A program made the position numbers and the translations under genes. Shown in pieces: positions 21,767-33,761 of a stretch of 64,000 bases of DNA. Source of the DNA: Microcyclospora pomicola (Eukaryota > Ascomycota > Dothideomycetes > Capnodiales); assembly GCA_002786065.1 (NCBI GenBank), contig NHNY01000002.1, positions 682,001 to 746,000 on the forward strand. The letters run 5' to 3'. Each line of letters starts with the position of its first letter. The stretch's first letter is position 1. The notes under the pieces are model-generated. The model ran no database searches. It was not told the origin of the DNA and was given only the letters and a program-made list of their open reading frames with translations.

Positions 21767-23629
21767 TCACCAGCCATACTTCTCCACCTCAACGTTGACG
21801 TCCCATCCCTCCCACGCCAGCCCGGAGCATGTGTTTCTCACAGTACGATTCATGCCATCCGGTCCAGAGACCACAACGCCAACGGTTGGATCTTGCATCC
21901 CACTCTCGGCAGCCATGTCTTGCACGACCTGCCGAGTCAGAGCGCAGAGATCTGGGCGACCGGCTTTATGGGTAGGTCCAGGAATGATGAGATGCAAGCC
22001 CTTTGCGCAGAGGTCATCGAGGCGATCCTGCCCGATCCAGTCGATGTGAGAAGCATCGTGTATGATCCACAGCAGACCAACTTCCTGGCGAGAGCCTGCA
22101 TTGGACTCGCTATCTGCCGTGGAAGCATGTAAAAGATCCCAGATCATCGGGTACGCAACAGCGATGCCCGAGCCACCCGCGACAAGTAAAGTGATATCGC
22201 GCGAGTGTAGCATGTCGAGAGCAACAGGGGAGCCGTAAGGTCCATCGACTCGTACTACTGCTGAAGTATGGGTGCCAGCGTACTGGAGTAGACTTCGTGT
22301 GAAGCCATCGTGGGTCCGCACAATGAGGCTGAGCCAGGCATGCTGCGAGCCGGTTTTCGGTGCGGCAGAGGCAATAGTGAACGGATGGCTCTGCAGGACA
22401 TGCGCTTTCCCGAGAGCTGGAACGGTGATAAATATGTGTTCCATAGACTTCCAACCATTCGCAATGTTTACCCCGAGAGTCCTCTTCCAGCCAGATGGAA
22501 GCGGCCAGTCACGAGAGAGAAGGACAGTCTCACCATCTTCCATGACCGTGAGATCAGCTTTGAACGTTTTTGAACTGAACCCAAAGCGAAAGACCACACG
22601 GTCCACGAGGAAGATCGACAAAGCAATCACCACATACTTCCGCCCACCACGATGGTGGAAGTACAGTATCACCAGAGCGGCGCATTGCAGTGTTATGTGT
22701 GAAGCAAGAAACGCCTCGTAGCACCAATTGCGGAAACTGGCAAGCGACGTGAAGTACAGTGCTTCATAGCATAAGAAGGCTGCGAAACCAAGCACGACAG
22801 TTCGGTGCGTGAAGAACAACCAGGCCGTGACACCGATTGGTCGAAGCCCGTACCACCAGACTACCAGCATTGCCGCCCCGTGCAAGACTGGGAGGATACA
22901 CATGATCTCGCCCAGACGGCGATGTATGATATTCAAGCCCTCATACGAGTAGCCAGTCAGAAATCTGAGCGGCTGGTTCTTGGCCGCCAGAATGTATAGC
23001 CATGGGAGGTTCGCCGCGAAAAGTAAGGCTGTGCGATCCGAGAACACGATTTGAAGCTCAGTGGCAAAGCTGATATCGTAGAATGAGAAGAATACGTTCA
23101 AACCCACGAATGCAGCTATCACCACCGTTGACAGTACGGACGGGAGAACTTTGTTGACGAACGGTATGTTGGGAGGCTGATACATGGCTAGGGCATGGTA
23201 CTTGCGCAGCCAGCGCTTCCAGAGGACCAACGCGGACCTATTAGACCTAAGTCCTAGCAGCGGCTGTCGTTCGCTATTCAAGTCGTCTTCTTTCGTATTG
23301 CCCGAAGGTGTGGCGTTTCCTGGCAACAGCGAGCTCGAAGAGCTTGAGGGAGCGCTCGAGACCTCAGCATGGACGCTGGACAACGTGGGAGAAACATGTC
23401 GCCTGCGACTGTTTCTCCATCTCTGAATGCGAAGTACCCAATGCTTGACCGTGAACAGTAGCACTATGCCAATCAGAATAGCATGATAGATTAGGATGAG
23501 ATCCTTATTGTGATAAATGCCGTTCAAAACACGGCGGCGGCGATCCTGGTCTTCGTCTAATGTTTTGACTCCTGAGCCGTCGCCCGCATCGTCGTAGAAG
23601 TTGACGATACGCGGCGAAGTGACAGTCAT
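21767..23629 (-). CDS. Ferric/cupric reductase transmembrane (FRE family)
   Basis: A 620-aa single-exon flavocytochrome that reduces extracellular or vacuolar ferric/cupric ions using NADPH, FAD and heme. An N-terminal membrane helix (about 43-62) precedes a Ser-rich loop. The ferric-reductase membrane core (about 165-345) has two His pairs spaced by 14 (H236/H250 and H311/H325) that should hold two hemes. The FAD-binding motif HPFTIAS is at 415-421, DGPYG at 462-466 and the NADP-binding GGSGIA at 485-490. Length and domain order are typical. It starts at the ATG at 23629 (MTVTSPR). It is divergent from the UbiB-like gene across 519 bp. Iron regulation cannot be judged from the sequence. Ion preference and membrane location are not determined. 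Confidence 0.92.
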   Translation of the reverse strand: MTVTSPRIVNFYDDAGDGSGVKTLDEDQDRRRRVLNGIYHNKDLILIYHAILIGIVLLFTVKHWVLRIQRWRNSRRRHVSPTLSSVHAEVSSAPSSSSSSLLPGNATPSGNTKEDDLNSERQPLLGLRSNRSALVLWKRWLRKYHALAMYQPPNIPFVNKVLPSVLSTVVIAAFVGLNVFFSFYDISFATELQIVFSDRTALLFAANLPWLYILAAKNQPLRFLTGYSYEGLNIIHRRLGEIMCILPVLHGAAMLVVWWYGLRPIGVTAWLFFTHRTVVLGFAAFLCYEALYFTSLASFRNWCYEAFLASHITLQCAALVILYFHHRGGRKYVVIALSIFLVDRVVFRFGFSSKTFKADLTVMEDGETVLLSRDWPLPSGWKRTLGVNIANGWKSMEHIFITVPALGKAHVLQSHPFTIASAAPKTGSQHAWLSLIVRTHDGFTRSLLQYAGTHTSAVVRVDGPYGSPVALDMLHSRDITLLVAGGSGIAVAYPMIWDLLHASTADSESNAGSRQEVGLLWIIHDASHIDWIGQDRLDDLCAKGLHLIIPGPTHKAGRPDLCALTRQVVQDMAAESGMQDPTVGVVVSGPDGMNRTVRNTCSGLAWEGWDVNVEVEKYGW

Positions 23630-24148
23630 GACGGTAATATAGTGTGTTGATGTCGTGATGAAGTCGTGATGGAACGAGCATCGCCTTATCAGATCGATTG
23701 ATTACGCTAGCAGCGGCTTCGCACTCCGATCCTCAAAACTACATGTATGCAATGTGTACCTATACCTGAGATCGTGCTCGACCGGTTTATCGTTGGAACA
23801 AGGAAAAGTATTGTTCTCCACGGGCGAGATTGTATGCTGGCACCTATTGGAGATCCTTACTCGCCAATACAGTAAACATATGTAGAAGAATCCAGGTATG
23901 TGTAAGGGGGCATGAAGTGAACAGCACATGTTGGCACCGGAACGATGACGTCCTTAGCTGTGCATCGAGACGCCTCAAGCTGCATTGGCCGCTGTGCGTT
24001 TCGTAGACATCTACGGCTCTCTAGATTGATTCCATTGACATTAAGATCGCCCCATCGATACTCGCGACAGATTCAATAGAGCATTCGCCAGAGGGATAAG
24101 ACAGCGCCGATAATGTACGCGACTCGGTGACCAGCATAATAACACACG
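23630..24148. promoter_or_regulatory. Divergent promoter, ferric reductase/UbiB-like
   Basis: 519 bp between two divergent start codons. No gene is seen and no element is recognised with confidence. Confidence 0.45.
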
Positions 24149-26318
24149 ATGCGCTCCGTTCTGCTGTTGGGCAAGGTCTGCCTTCGAAGCAGCAGACCGG
24201 TTCGGCCGCAAGTCCTACGACAGATTCAGTACAGTTTGCACAGTGGTCGAAGTACGAAGTCCTTCTCGACACTACGGCATTTCTTCCACCAGCCTCCACC
24301 GCCGTTCCGTGGCGGGAAAGCATTATGGGCTGCAGCGCTGAGCCCTGCGGCTTTCGTATCCATTGCCAATGACGAAGAGAAACACAAAGATGGAAAGACT
24401 AGCGAGGAGCACATGCTGGAGATATCACGTCAAGAGCTGGAAGAGGCCGTGCCAGAGATACTGCAGGGGTCGAAGAGGTATAGGAAAGCCATCTGGCATT
24501 TTGTGGATGCATACTTCCTTGAGCCCATAGCGACGGGATTACGCTTCCTCCATCTAGTCGTGATATTTGTGCCGGTGATCGTGACGATACCTGCCATATG
24601 GTTTGGCGCGCGACAAGCGGACCGCGACGACGAAAGAACTGGATCTTTATGGTGGTATGGCTTCCTTGTCGCGTCCATGGAGCGAGCAGGCGCAGCATTT
24701 ATCAAGCTTGGCCAGTGGGCTGCGAGCAGAACGGACATCTTCCCCACTGAGATGTGCGCGATCATGTCGGCGCTACACTCGAATGCTCCAGCGCATTCAC
24801 TCAAAGTCACCAAACAGACCATAGAGCGCGCCTTTGGTCGACCGTTTGATGAGATATTTGACGAGTTCGATGAAAAGCCACTTGGAGTCGGAGCTATCGC
24901 ACAAGTCTACAAGGCTAAGCTGAAGCCCGACCTCGCTGAAACATCGGAGAGTGATTCAGCAGTAGAGCTGCCAACTTTGCGAGCACGAGCGTTGAAGACC
25001 GTGGATCCATTACTCAAAAGCACGCCTCAGAGAGTACCATCGAGTTACGTTGCCATCAAAGTCCTGCACCCTAAGATCGAGCGCATTGTCCGTCGCGACC
25101 TCAAGATCATGGGTTTCTTTGCCTCTATCATCAATGCGATTCCTACCATGGAATGGCTCAGCTTTCCTGACGAAGTTGGGCAGTTCGGCGAGATGATGCG
25201 CTTGCAGCTTGATCTGCGTATTGAATCTGCGAACCTAACCATCTTCCGCCGAAATTTCCGTAACAGGTCGACCGCCTGGTTCCCTTATCCATACAGTGAG
25301 TATACTACACGTCAGGTGCTGGTGGAAGAATTTGCAACAGGTATACCGCTCGAGCATTTCCTCCAGAATGGCGGCGGAGTATTCCAGAAGGAGATTGCGG
25401 ACGAGGGTCTTGATGCCTTCTTACACATGCTGCTGATCGACAACTTCATCCATGCTGATCTGCACCCTGGCAACATCATGGTGCGATTCTACAAACCCGC
25501 CACGCTTGATGTCGGCGCGCACATGCCACGCTTGGGTCGTCAGAAAGCTGATCCGAAGACCGGAGCCGATGTGACAGAAGAAGTGCTCTCTCGCCTTCGA
25601 CCGCATCGTCACGCCAAAGATGCATGGATTTCTACCCTCGCAGACATCGACCGGGAAGGCTATCGTCCGCAGCTCATCTTCATCGATACAGGCCTTGTGA
25701 CGGAATTGAATGATACTAATCGCGCAAACTTCCTCGATCTGTTCAAGGCCATTGCGGAGTTCGATGGATACAAAGCCGGTCATCTGATGGTTGAACGTTG
25801 CCGACAGCCAAGTGCGGTGATTGACAAAGAAGTGTTTGCCTTACGAATGCAGCATCTAGTCATTGGCGTCAAGAGTAAGACCTTCGCATTGGGCAATATC
25901 AAGATCGGCGACATCCTCAACGAGGTACTGGACATGGTCAGAGGACATCACGTTCGGCTGGAAGGTGACTTTGTGAACGTTGTTCTCTCGATCCTCCTTC
26001 TCGAAGGCATTGGGCGGAGTCTGAATCCAGACCTCGATCTCTTCTCTGGGTAAGTTTGTTGCTCTTGCTCAGTACAGAACATGTTCCGAGGTGGACAATG
26101 TCAACATCAAAAGTCGAATCAGCTAACATCATTTCCCTCCTAGCGCTCTTCCTATCCTTCGTCAACTTGGTGCCCAGTCTAGTGGTTCGATGCTCCGCTC
26201 TGGCGACCTTTCCATGGTGAAGGTCTGGGCTGGTCTAGAGGCCCGAAAGTTCTTGCAAGCAAGCATTGAGAGCGTGGAGATGTGTGTCCGCTACGACCAG
26301 CTGTCACCCAACATTTGA
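24149..26318 (+). CDS. Mitochondrial UbiB/ABC1-family kinase-like (Cqd1/ADCK2-type)
   Basis: Exons 24149-26049 and 26144-26318 (94-nt intron, GTAAGT...CCTAG) encode 691 aa. The first 50 residues or so are basic and Ser-rich, as in mitochondrial presequences. A membrane helix follows at about 134-153. UbiB motifs: KLGQ (186-189) in the KxGQ helix, the Ala-containing loop GVGAIAQVYKA, AIKVLHP, the catalytic loop HADLHPGN (435-442) and DTG (513-515). The roughly 70-residue insert between the last two is a trait of the ADCK2/Cqd1 branch rather than of Mcp2/Cqd2. Family members act in the mitochondrial inner membrane and influence coenzyme Q distribution and lipid homeostasis. The second exon gives the C-terminus GALPILRQLG...LSPNI. 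Exact subfamily is inference. Confidence 0.88.
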
Positions 26319-26584
26319 AGACATTATATGAGCGACCTTCGACTACATGGGAGAAGAACGATCTCAGCTTTGTTGATCACCAATGGCCCAAGACCTAACG
26401 TTGCGAATGATAAATGTTGCATCAAACATGGCATGCTGACAGTGGCGCGATACAATCACCTCTTTTCTGCGGGCGTGCTCTGTCACGTTGTCTTTGATTC
26501 TGCTGTGATTATCGTTGGCAGCCGCGAGGTAGACTCTGAATCACTCTTTCCTTGACCTGTGGCACGACAACCAAGCATCTGAAC

Positions 26585-28108
26585 ATGGAGTTCATCATGG
26601 CCCTCAAAATATTCATGCGTGAAGAACGATCTACCATTACAGTGACGCAGGCCGTTGCAAGACTGGGCGCTCTTTATATGCTCATTGCCCACCACGATGC
26701 CTCCTCGATTCTCCGGACACTTCAACAACAAAGATTCGCCGACGGCATCGCAAAGGCTACAGAGACTTATTCAACCAGGACGCTCGGGGCACGACAAGAA
26801 CGTTCCATCATGTCTATTGGTGATATAATGAAGCTTCCGGGGGAGCTCATCGGACGCATAGCGTGGTTCCTGTCCAACAAGGATATGAAGAGTTATCGGC
26901 TCGTTCACACAACATTCGCAGCATTTTCCACCCTATGCTTCGAGCGGGTCTTCCTCTCTGCGAACCGCATAGACATTGATGTAATACTCGAAATTGCGAA
27001 TCGCTACAAGTATGCCAAGCAAGTCAAGGAACTCATCTGGGTGGAAGCGCATTTTCCGACTGAGCCGTTCATCTTCATAAGCTACGTAGATGAATACGGC
27101 CAGCCCGACACTGAAACGACGGGGATGCCTTACGCATTCAGAAACCCTCTGATCAAGATAGATTCCAATGAGCACCTTCGCCAAGAGCAGGTCGACATTA
27201 TCGAGACGAATGAGCACGTTGAAACTCTCAGGAAAGTGCTCGCTTGTTTCACGTCTCTCGAAAAGGTCACCATCACAGATCGAGTGGATAGAGCAGGTCG
27301 TGTGTGCTATCCGACGCCAATGATGCGGGCTTTCGTACACAAGACCATCCCGAAACAGCGGAGTTGGACACGACACTTGGTTGATCAGGCTGACTTTCCC
27401 GGTCCTGTATGGCGTGGCTTGGTAACTCTGGTAAAGGAGTTGGCTCTCAGCAAGTCTGCCATCAAAGAGTTCTGTTTCGACACCACGGACCCTAACACTG
27501 GCATCCCTTGGGAATTCTTTGGTCGTCTCCACGAAAATTTGGACGGTTTGGAGCAGGTGTTTTCACGTGGTCTGGAGAGACTACAGTTTAGTGTCGACAT
27601 TGGCGAGCAGCACCACGGCAGCATCGCTTTACCAAGGCTCTCTGGCGGTCCACTTCACCGCATCCTCCGCGTGGCCGACCAGCTGAAGTATCTCAATCTG
27701 AGTACGAACTGCCGATTCGTCGCTCTTTTGAGTGATCAGCTGGGGGATGCTCGCATACTCCAGGCCGTTCCCATGGAATGCTTCAGACAGCTGGAGCGCT
27801 TTACGCTCAATCGAATGTTCGTATGCCATGAGGATTTGATCAAGCTTTTTCGAGCTTTGCCAGCTACTATCCAATTCGTCACGTTCCACGAGGTTGCCAT
27901 ATGGGCGCTGACATGGAGCGACGCTATGCCAGAGTTGAAAAGCGCTCTCCCGAGGACTGACGGCTTGTTGTCGATCTGCGTGCATACCACGGCAGACAAT
28001 GCTCCGGCGGGCTTCACAATAGATACTCCAGGCACCATTACCTACGTCGTCATGGGCCTTCGGCATCATGGCAATACGACTTGGCCAGTGTCCTGGCATT
28101 TCCAATGA
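26585..28108 (+). CDS. F-box-like protein, paralogue A
   Basis: About 507 aa, single exon. A short F-box-like segment (IMKLPGELIGRIAWFLSNKD, then YRLVHTTFAAF) lies near residues 80-112 in this model. The rest is a Leu-rich helical region with no named repeat, like many fungal F-box proteins that recruit substrates to SCF ubiquitin ligases. The first in-frame ATG is 26585; an ATG at 26810 (MSIGDIMKLP) would put the F-box at the N-terminus and may be the true start. It shares layout with the next gene: KLP-E-L, then RELVWVDTHF/KELIWVEAHF and CLTSLTRVTI/CFTSLEKVTI. That points to an old tandem duplication. Function unknown. Confidence 0.72.
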   Translation: MEFIMALKIFMREERSTITVTQAVARLGALYMLIAHHDASSILRTLQQQRFADGIAKATETYSTRTLGARQERSIMSIGDIMKLPGELIGRIAWFLSNKDMKSYRLVHTTFAAFSTLCFERVFLSANRIDIDVILEIANRYKYAKQVKELIWVEAHFPTEPFIFISYVDEYGQPDTETTGMPYAFRNPLIKIDSNEHLRQEQVDIIETNEHVETLRKVLACFTSLEKVTITDRVDRAGRVCYPTPMMRAFVHKTIPKQRSWTRHLVDQADFPGPVWRGLVTLVKELALSKSAIKEFCFDTTDPNTGIPWEFFGRLHENLDGLEQVFSRGLERLQFSVDIGEQHHGSIALPRLSGGPLHRILRVADQLKYLNLSTNCRFVALLSDQLGDARILQAVPMECFRQLERFTLNRMFVCHEDLIKLFRALPATIQFVTFHEVAIWALTWSDAMPELKSALPRTDGLLSICVHTTADNAPAGFTIDTPGTITYVVMGLRHHGNTTWPVSWHFQ

Positions 28109-28873
28109 TGTTCCTCCATTCCGCTTGCATCATGGTCCACCGGATGGCTCTCCAACCTGCGACGGCTACTCCAGGACCATCTTCGTGTCAACAGCTTACA
28201 AACAGCACTGATTTTGCTGGTCAACATTGTGGAACGCGCCTCACAGGCCAAGACTCAGCCTGTCAGTCATGATTGAGCTGGGCTCTTATCCCCGTTATCA
28301 TTGTATATCGTACATAGCATCAAGTCTATGCCATACATATCTGAATCCAGATCCCTTTTTGAGATCCTGCCGAGTGCAACACGCGCTCGCCCCTCGATCT
28401 ATAGTGATACCCTCAATGACCAAATAGCGCTGTGGTGCTTAACATACTCCCAGGTGAGTCCGACACATATGGCCAGGGTGGGAGTGTCACATGTTAATCA
28501 AGAGCACAGATCCACAACTTCAGCTCTCCGCGTTCGTGGTCATCGTAGATCGAATGTCAAGCTCCCTTTAGGGTCTTACACGTCCGGTTGTCTATGAATG
28601 CCGTGGTCGACCTGACCGCAAGGTGAACGTCTCTGTTCCTCTCGTCGCGCGCAATCACGGTTGAAGAGGTGTGAACTGTCACGATAGTATTTGCACGTGC
28701 AAAACAGGCAGTCGCGTGGTGGAGCAGGCGGTGGAACAGACGCGCACTCTCTGCATATTCTCCACCACCACAACGTTCCACCTTTCGATTTTGCTACTCA
28801 ATTTACTCCTCACCTTTTGACCTCTCACAACTGAGACATCATCTTTCAGCGTTCGAACAGCACATCCTGCAGC
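28109..28873. other. Intergenic between F-box paralogues
   Basis: 765 bp, the 3' flank of paralogue A and promoter of paralogue B. Nothing else is supported. Confidence 0.6.
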
Positions 28874-30433
28874 ATGGCCGACGACAAAAGTCCTGCCATG
28901 TCCAATATGATGGCAAGTGGCGTGGTGGAAGATAGAACATTGAAGGACGACACGACGCAAAACAACGCAACTGCCAACAACATGCCGCAGACGGACACGG
29001 ATAGAGACGAGTCCAGCAAGGTGGCCCTGCCCGATCAGATGACAGTAAACCAATTGACAGTTGACAGTCTTCCAATGGCCATGAAATTACCAGACGAGCT
29101 CATCTTGCTCATCGCTGGTGAGCTCACTAACGCAGACCTGAAAAAGCTTCGACTTTCCAGCAAGGCGTTTGCTTCGAAAGTTACACTGTCAGTCCCTCGT
29201 ATCTCAGTCACGCCGAGCAGGTTCGGCCTCGAGGTTTTGCGTGGTGTTGCAGAACGCCCTGAACTCGCAGAACAGGTGCGGGAGCTTGTATGGGTCGACA
29301 CGCACTTCATCGACCGGGAGATTCTCCAGCATCTTGAATCACGCGCAGGAATGCGCGGGGGCATATGGAGCGAGATACCCCATGGCGAGTCCTATGGTGA
29401 TCGCTGGTCGTTTGACCCGGAAGTACCCAACGACTGCCAGCACCAGGCTGCTTATCATTTAGCTGTTAAGGGGAGTAAGGGGTATGGGCAACTAAGCAGC
29501 ATAAAAAGAGCTAATCTTGCTTCCGAAGAGCGGATTAAGGCGCTCAGGTACGGTCTACCTTGTCTCACCTCCTTAACACGAGTCACCATTCAGGAAGGTT
29601 GCTGTCCAAAAAACCTGGTGGCCCCTGACGTGACATTATCCCGGGCCGAGAGAGCCATGAACCATTCGCTATCAATACATCCCTGGATCCATGCCTCGAA
29701 AAATGCTCACCACTACTGCTTCGTCATGAGGGAGTTGTGGGCGAGCAGATGCTCCATCAAAGAGCTCATCATCGAGGAATATCAAGATGGACTTGGACTG
29801 ATCAGGAAGGGAGTACCGTTCGCCTGCTTCGAACATGCGGCAACATCGAAGCATATGAAGACCATCGGCGCTCGAGGCCTGCAACGATTGCGTCTCGCTG
29901 TAGATGTCATGTCGATCGACGATGTCGACGATGTCGAGCTTGGCCTCAAAAACCTTTCTGGAAACGACTTGCACGACATACTCTCTGCAGCCACTTCAAT
30001 GGAGCACTTCGAACTACATACGAACTGGTTCAATCTTGATGGTCCGAGCCCTGCTGAAGTTTACCGCCATGCTCTCAGAGCTGTACCGACGAAAAGCTAC
30101 TGGCCTGCACTGAAGCACCTCACCATATCCAAGATTCCCACAGCACAGGACGACTTACTTGCTCTTATCGAGAACTTGTCGCCCACCATCGTGTACTTAG
30201 AATGTAATCGTGTTGAGATCTGTGATGGTACATGGGATCAACTTCTGCCTCAGCTGAAGAGCCGGCTTCCTCACACACACGAGATGCTCACGGTCACAAT
30301 GGTTCTTTTTGGTACGGATTATTTTTTCCGAAACGTCATGCTGGCGGATTATGGGATCTACGGGGTGACAATCAACATGCAGCATATCGGCGATAGTACT
30401 AGTCACGAAGAGTACAAATACCAGAGGTACTGA
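28874..30433 (+). CDS. F-box-like protein, paralogue B
   Basis: 519 aa, single exon from the ATG at 28874. A polar, disordered N-terminus of about 65 residues precedes the F-box-like MKLPDELILLIAGELTNADL and KKLRLSSKAFAS (about 69-101). The remainder is Leu-rich and helical, ending in a short aromatic tail. The gene parallels its upstream neighbour in length, F-box context and several downstream blocks, though overall identity looks low. It is probably a substrate-recruiting subunit of an SCF ubiquitin ligase; the target is unknown. F-box genes of this type expand and diverge quickly in filamentous fungi. Confidence 0.78.
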   Translation: MADDKSPAMSNMMASGVVEDRTLKDDTTQNNATANNMPQTDTDRDESSKVALPDQMTVNQLTVDSLPMAMKLPDELILLIAGELTNADLKKLRLSSKAFASKVTLSVPRISVTPSRFGLEVLRGVAERPELAEQVRELVWVDTHFIDREILQHLESRAGMRGGIWSEIPHGESYGDRWSFDPEVPNDCQHQAAYHLAVKGSKGYGQLSSIKRANLASEERIKALRYGLPCLTSLTRVTIQEGCCPKNLVAPDVTLSRAERAMNHSLSIHPWIHASKNAHHYCFVMRELWASRCSIKELIIEEYQDGLGLIRKGVPFACFEHAATSKHMKTIGARGLQRLRLAVDVMSIDDVDDVELGLKNLSGNDLHDILSAATSMEHFELHTNWFNLDGPSPAEVYRHALRAVPTKSYWPALKHLTISKIPTAQDDLLALIENLSPTIVYLECNRVEICDGTWDQLLPQLKSRLPHTHEMLTVTMVLFGTDYFFRNVMLADYGIYGVTINMQHIGDSTSHEEYKYQRY

Positions 30434-31959
30434 CTGGATCTATGCCTCAAGACATGGGCCTGACTGACAAGTGATGGGAGCCTCTGCTTAGAGAGCTATC
30501 AGCATACGAGCACATGAGCGCATCACTTGGAATTTGGTCCCCAATCGCCATCATCACTTGGCAAGACTTGTTGTGTAAATATGCTCTTTACGCTGAGGCT
30601 CATCTAGAGCAGTGAAGCGTGGGGAAGGCTATAAAACACTGGCTCTTGACTACCAGAAGGGCTGCCTTGAGGCCTGGAGATCATCGAGCTAGATGGTCTC
30701 GAACGGCAGATTAGCATCTACAGTGCCTGCTTCTGATTCTAGGTCACAGCGTCGGGAGGAGAAATTCTTTTGTCTCGAGGGGAAATTGTGGGTATCAACG
30801 TGATCACCGTCGGTAGGAGAGCCATCGACACAGTGACGGACACAAGCGACAACGAGCATGGTGTTGGCTGGTAATCAAGGACACGACTACGTTGTCCAGA
30901 GACACTGACATACCATACACACACTGTTGTCGCTGTGACATGTAGACTCAGGCTGTATTGTATCCTCTCTTTCTCCATACCTATTGCAGTGACAGCAGCG
31001 ATGATGCCTTCCTTCAACTGGCGTTTAACGACCGTTACAGGCACTTTACCAGCACTTTGATCACTGGCGTGCTGTGTGTTGGTGTTGCTCCACATACCCT
31101 CTCCAACAATAATTGCGAGCTGCACTCATCAAGCGCATAAAACACATGTACATAGCGAGCAATCCTCGCCATAACAGCTGCTTGTGATGAGGGACTTAAG
31201 CCCCCAAGAGTAGTATTCGAGGTGACTTAAAGTATGCGCTCATGTGGATGAGAAGATTCCCCCCTTCCGAAGTTGCCGATTCGATCAGGCGGCTTCACGA
31301 CTTTCCGGATTGGCATCTCTGCACTACACATCGCAGTGCAGCTCTGCCTTACATGTACTATTCACGACGTCTACCGTGTAGAGCTTACCAGTTCCGCTGC
31401 AGAAACCGACTATGAGGTCCGTTCATATCGGATGATACATTGATGAGGCATCAGACAGAGTTGCGGATACAGTACCTACGTGCCTTGCGGTTCGAAACAT
31501 TGTTACAGTACCTATTCACTCCAACGTCATAATCGCGCGATCACGATTCGCGTCGGGGAGATCTCCTTAAGCAAGCGAGACTTTCTCCGACACCGTTCTA
31601 TACGCATGATCGACATTGCCGCTAAGGCACAGAGAGGTCTCGCATAACGTACTTTGTAAGCAGACCGTGGCGATTGCAGCGGTAAGATGAGAAGAGGTCG
31701 GTGCTGGGGCGGCCTTTGCGGAACGGCCATGTCGATCGTTGTGATGCTCGCCTCTTGCTATCCGTAAATGTTCCGTAGGCGTAGTGAGATGGAATTATGA
31801 CCAGTTGTTTCCTCATCTCCTGAAGCTGTGATAGAACGTAGTCTACAGCGCGTTCCTTTTTGATCTCTTGCTCTTCGTGTCACTGCATTGCCTTCAGAGA
31901 CAGTTCCGGCACTTTCTTCTTACTTGCAGAACATACAGTCACGAAATCATCGATTGAAC
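30434..31959. other. Intergenic, 1.5 kb
   Basis: Tandem spacing between paralogue B and the tetraspan gene. A minus-strand open frame at 30739-31125 has no recognisable features and is not called. Confidence 0.55.
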
Positions 31960-32897
31960 ATGGCGCCGGTGATATGGGGCCTCGATCTGGCCGATATGCA
32001 ATGGGGCAAATTCAAGAGCAGTTACATGTTTGGCAACACAGACTTCCACCTCAGACGGACGAAATTCGTCGTATACCAGGCCGCCCTCATCTTCTGTGTC
32101 GTATCGGAATCGCTAGGCACCGCAGTCCTATCAGGTGAGCTCTCTAAGTCCATCGCCACCCAGGCGCAGAGTAGATGTGGAGACTGACCAGCCACGGCAT
32201 GCTAGACTATATCGATGAGCAAGACTACATTCAAGGACAGGACTCCCGCGCAATCCAGCATAACGATGACTACGTGGGCGCCGCGTCCTACAACATCTTC
32301 GCCGGCGTGTTCGTCGCCTTCATTTTCGGCGCCGCGTTCTTCTTCGATCTGTTCTGGCCGGCACGGAAAGAGAACCATGGTGTCAGATTGGCCTGGAAGA
32401 TCTGTGGTGTGCTGTCTGTTGTCTTCCACCTGGCGTCCGCGCTCGCTTTGACTGTTATCACGGCGACACGTTCGGCATATGTCACGGGAGTGAGCGCCGC
32501 CCGGGCTCAAGAGCTGGTTGGACAGTTTCCTAAAGATGGCGGTGTACCGATCGAGTATAGACATGACGGACGGGCTGTTGCAGCAGTGGTGTTTGTCTGG
32601 CTGGGCTGGGTATCAGTGGTTGGAAGGTAAGCTTGCTCATCCAAGTATGGCGTGGAGTGCATCGCGACAATGGCTAATCATGTTGACAGCTGTGTTCTTC
32701 TGTTCCTCTCAATCGACCATACGGAAAAGGGCCCAGGGCCATTGACCACACACAAGCGCCAGGAGATGGGCTCGGACCCCGAGGCCGCATACCTTGAGAA
32801 GGACCAGGTGGCTCCTCAGACTTCGGTACCTACACAACATACGCCAGAGACTGCTGTGCCAGTTCAAGAAGCAACACCGGCGGCCGCAAAGGTGTGA
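31960..32897 (+). CDS. Four-helix membrane protein, unknown function
   Basis: Three exons (31960-32134, 32206-32626, 32690-32897) with introns of 71 and 63 nt encode 267 aa. The reading frame is continuous across both junctions (TCA-G|AC and AG|C), and CTGAC branch sites precede the first acceptor. Four hydrophobic helices are predicted at about 37-57, 84-108, 119-145 and 182-206. A polar, Pro/Glu-rich cytosolic-looking tail follows. There is no cleavable signal peptide. I do not recognise the family; the topology resembles small MARVEL-like or other tetraspan fungal membrane proteins. The first ATG of the model gives MAPVIWGLDLADMQWG. Confidence 0.75.
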
Positions 32898-33761
32898 GCT
32901 TCTTTTGGCTTTGAGATGGCATGTACCGGGGCCAGCACCCAACGCGGAGTACTCCTGACTTGGAACACAACCACAGCGCTACAAGCCTGTTTACTACCGA
33001 GTCCAGGTCCGCGACTCTGGCCGCAGGCAATGTGCGTGTGTATGGCAGTATGAAGGAACAAAGCCTGAGAGTGATTACTCTTGGCAGCTGGAGCTTGGCT
33101 GCGCTGGACCAGTGGAGTTGACTATGGTGGCTGACCTTTACGACGATCATTACGATGCTTACCCATAGAGTCTGGGCAGGCTCTAGCTTGTTGTCTATGA
33201 TACCCTGGCCACGGATATGAATGTTCAATACCATATTTTTCACGCTTCTTCGACATGTGGCTGTCCACTGCAGTTCATATGCGAGACAGGGGGCTCGGTT
33301 CAGATGAACCTTGTCCACATATATCCACACGCTGGTAACTCTCCTGTCAGATCAGAGATTTTTCAAGGGTAATTGGACCTCGGCATCGAGTGAAGGTCGC
33401 TGCCTTGAGGTGGAACGAGCGGTCAACGGTTTTGTTGTGGTGGTGGTTGTAGTAATGGTGGTGGTGGTGATGTGACTTGGCGATCTTGTGACTTCAAGTG
33501 CAGCGCGAAATGCACGTGCGTGACGTCACTCGGTAAAGGGTCGAAGCTCTCATGGTGACGATTGTTTTTGCGGCCAGAGCGAACGCCATCCTGCACGTTT
33601 CCTGCTTGCTTTACCGCCGAATATCAACGTCGCCATTGTCTGCACTACACCTCTTCTCCTCCTTTTCTTCATCATCCTCCACACCTGTTCCCTCTTCCTC
33701 CTTACCAAATCAACTCCTTTTATCACACGAATACCGTTCATCGCACAGCACAAGAAACACC
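32898..33761. other. Intergenic and Ish1 leader
   Basis: 864 bp. A GGT/GTT-rich simple repeat lies at about 33430-33472 and a pyrimidine-rich tract at about 33645-33715, just before the ISH1-like start. The latter is typical of strong fungal promoters and leaders. No gene is seen. Confidence 0.6.
33430..33472. repeat. GGT-rich microsatellite
   Basis: A run of GGT/GTT/GAT triplets about 300 bp upstream of the Ish1-like start codon. Confidence 0.6.
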
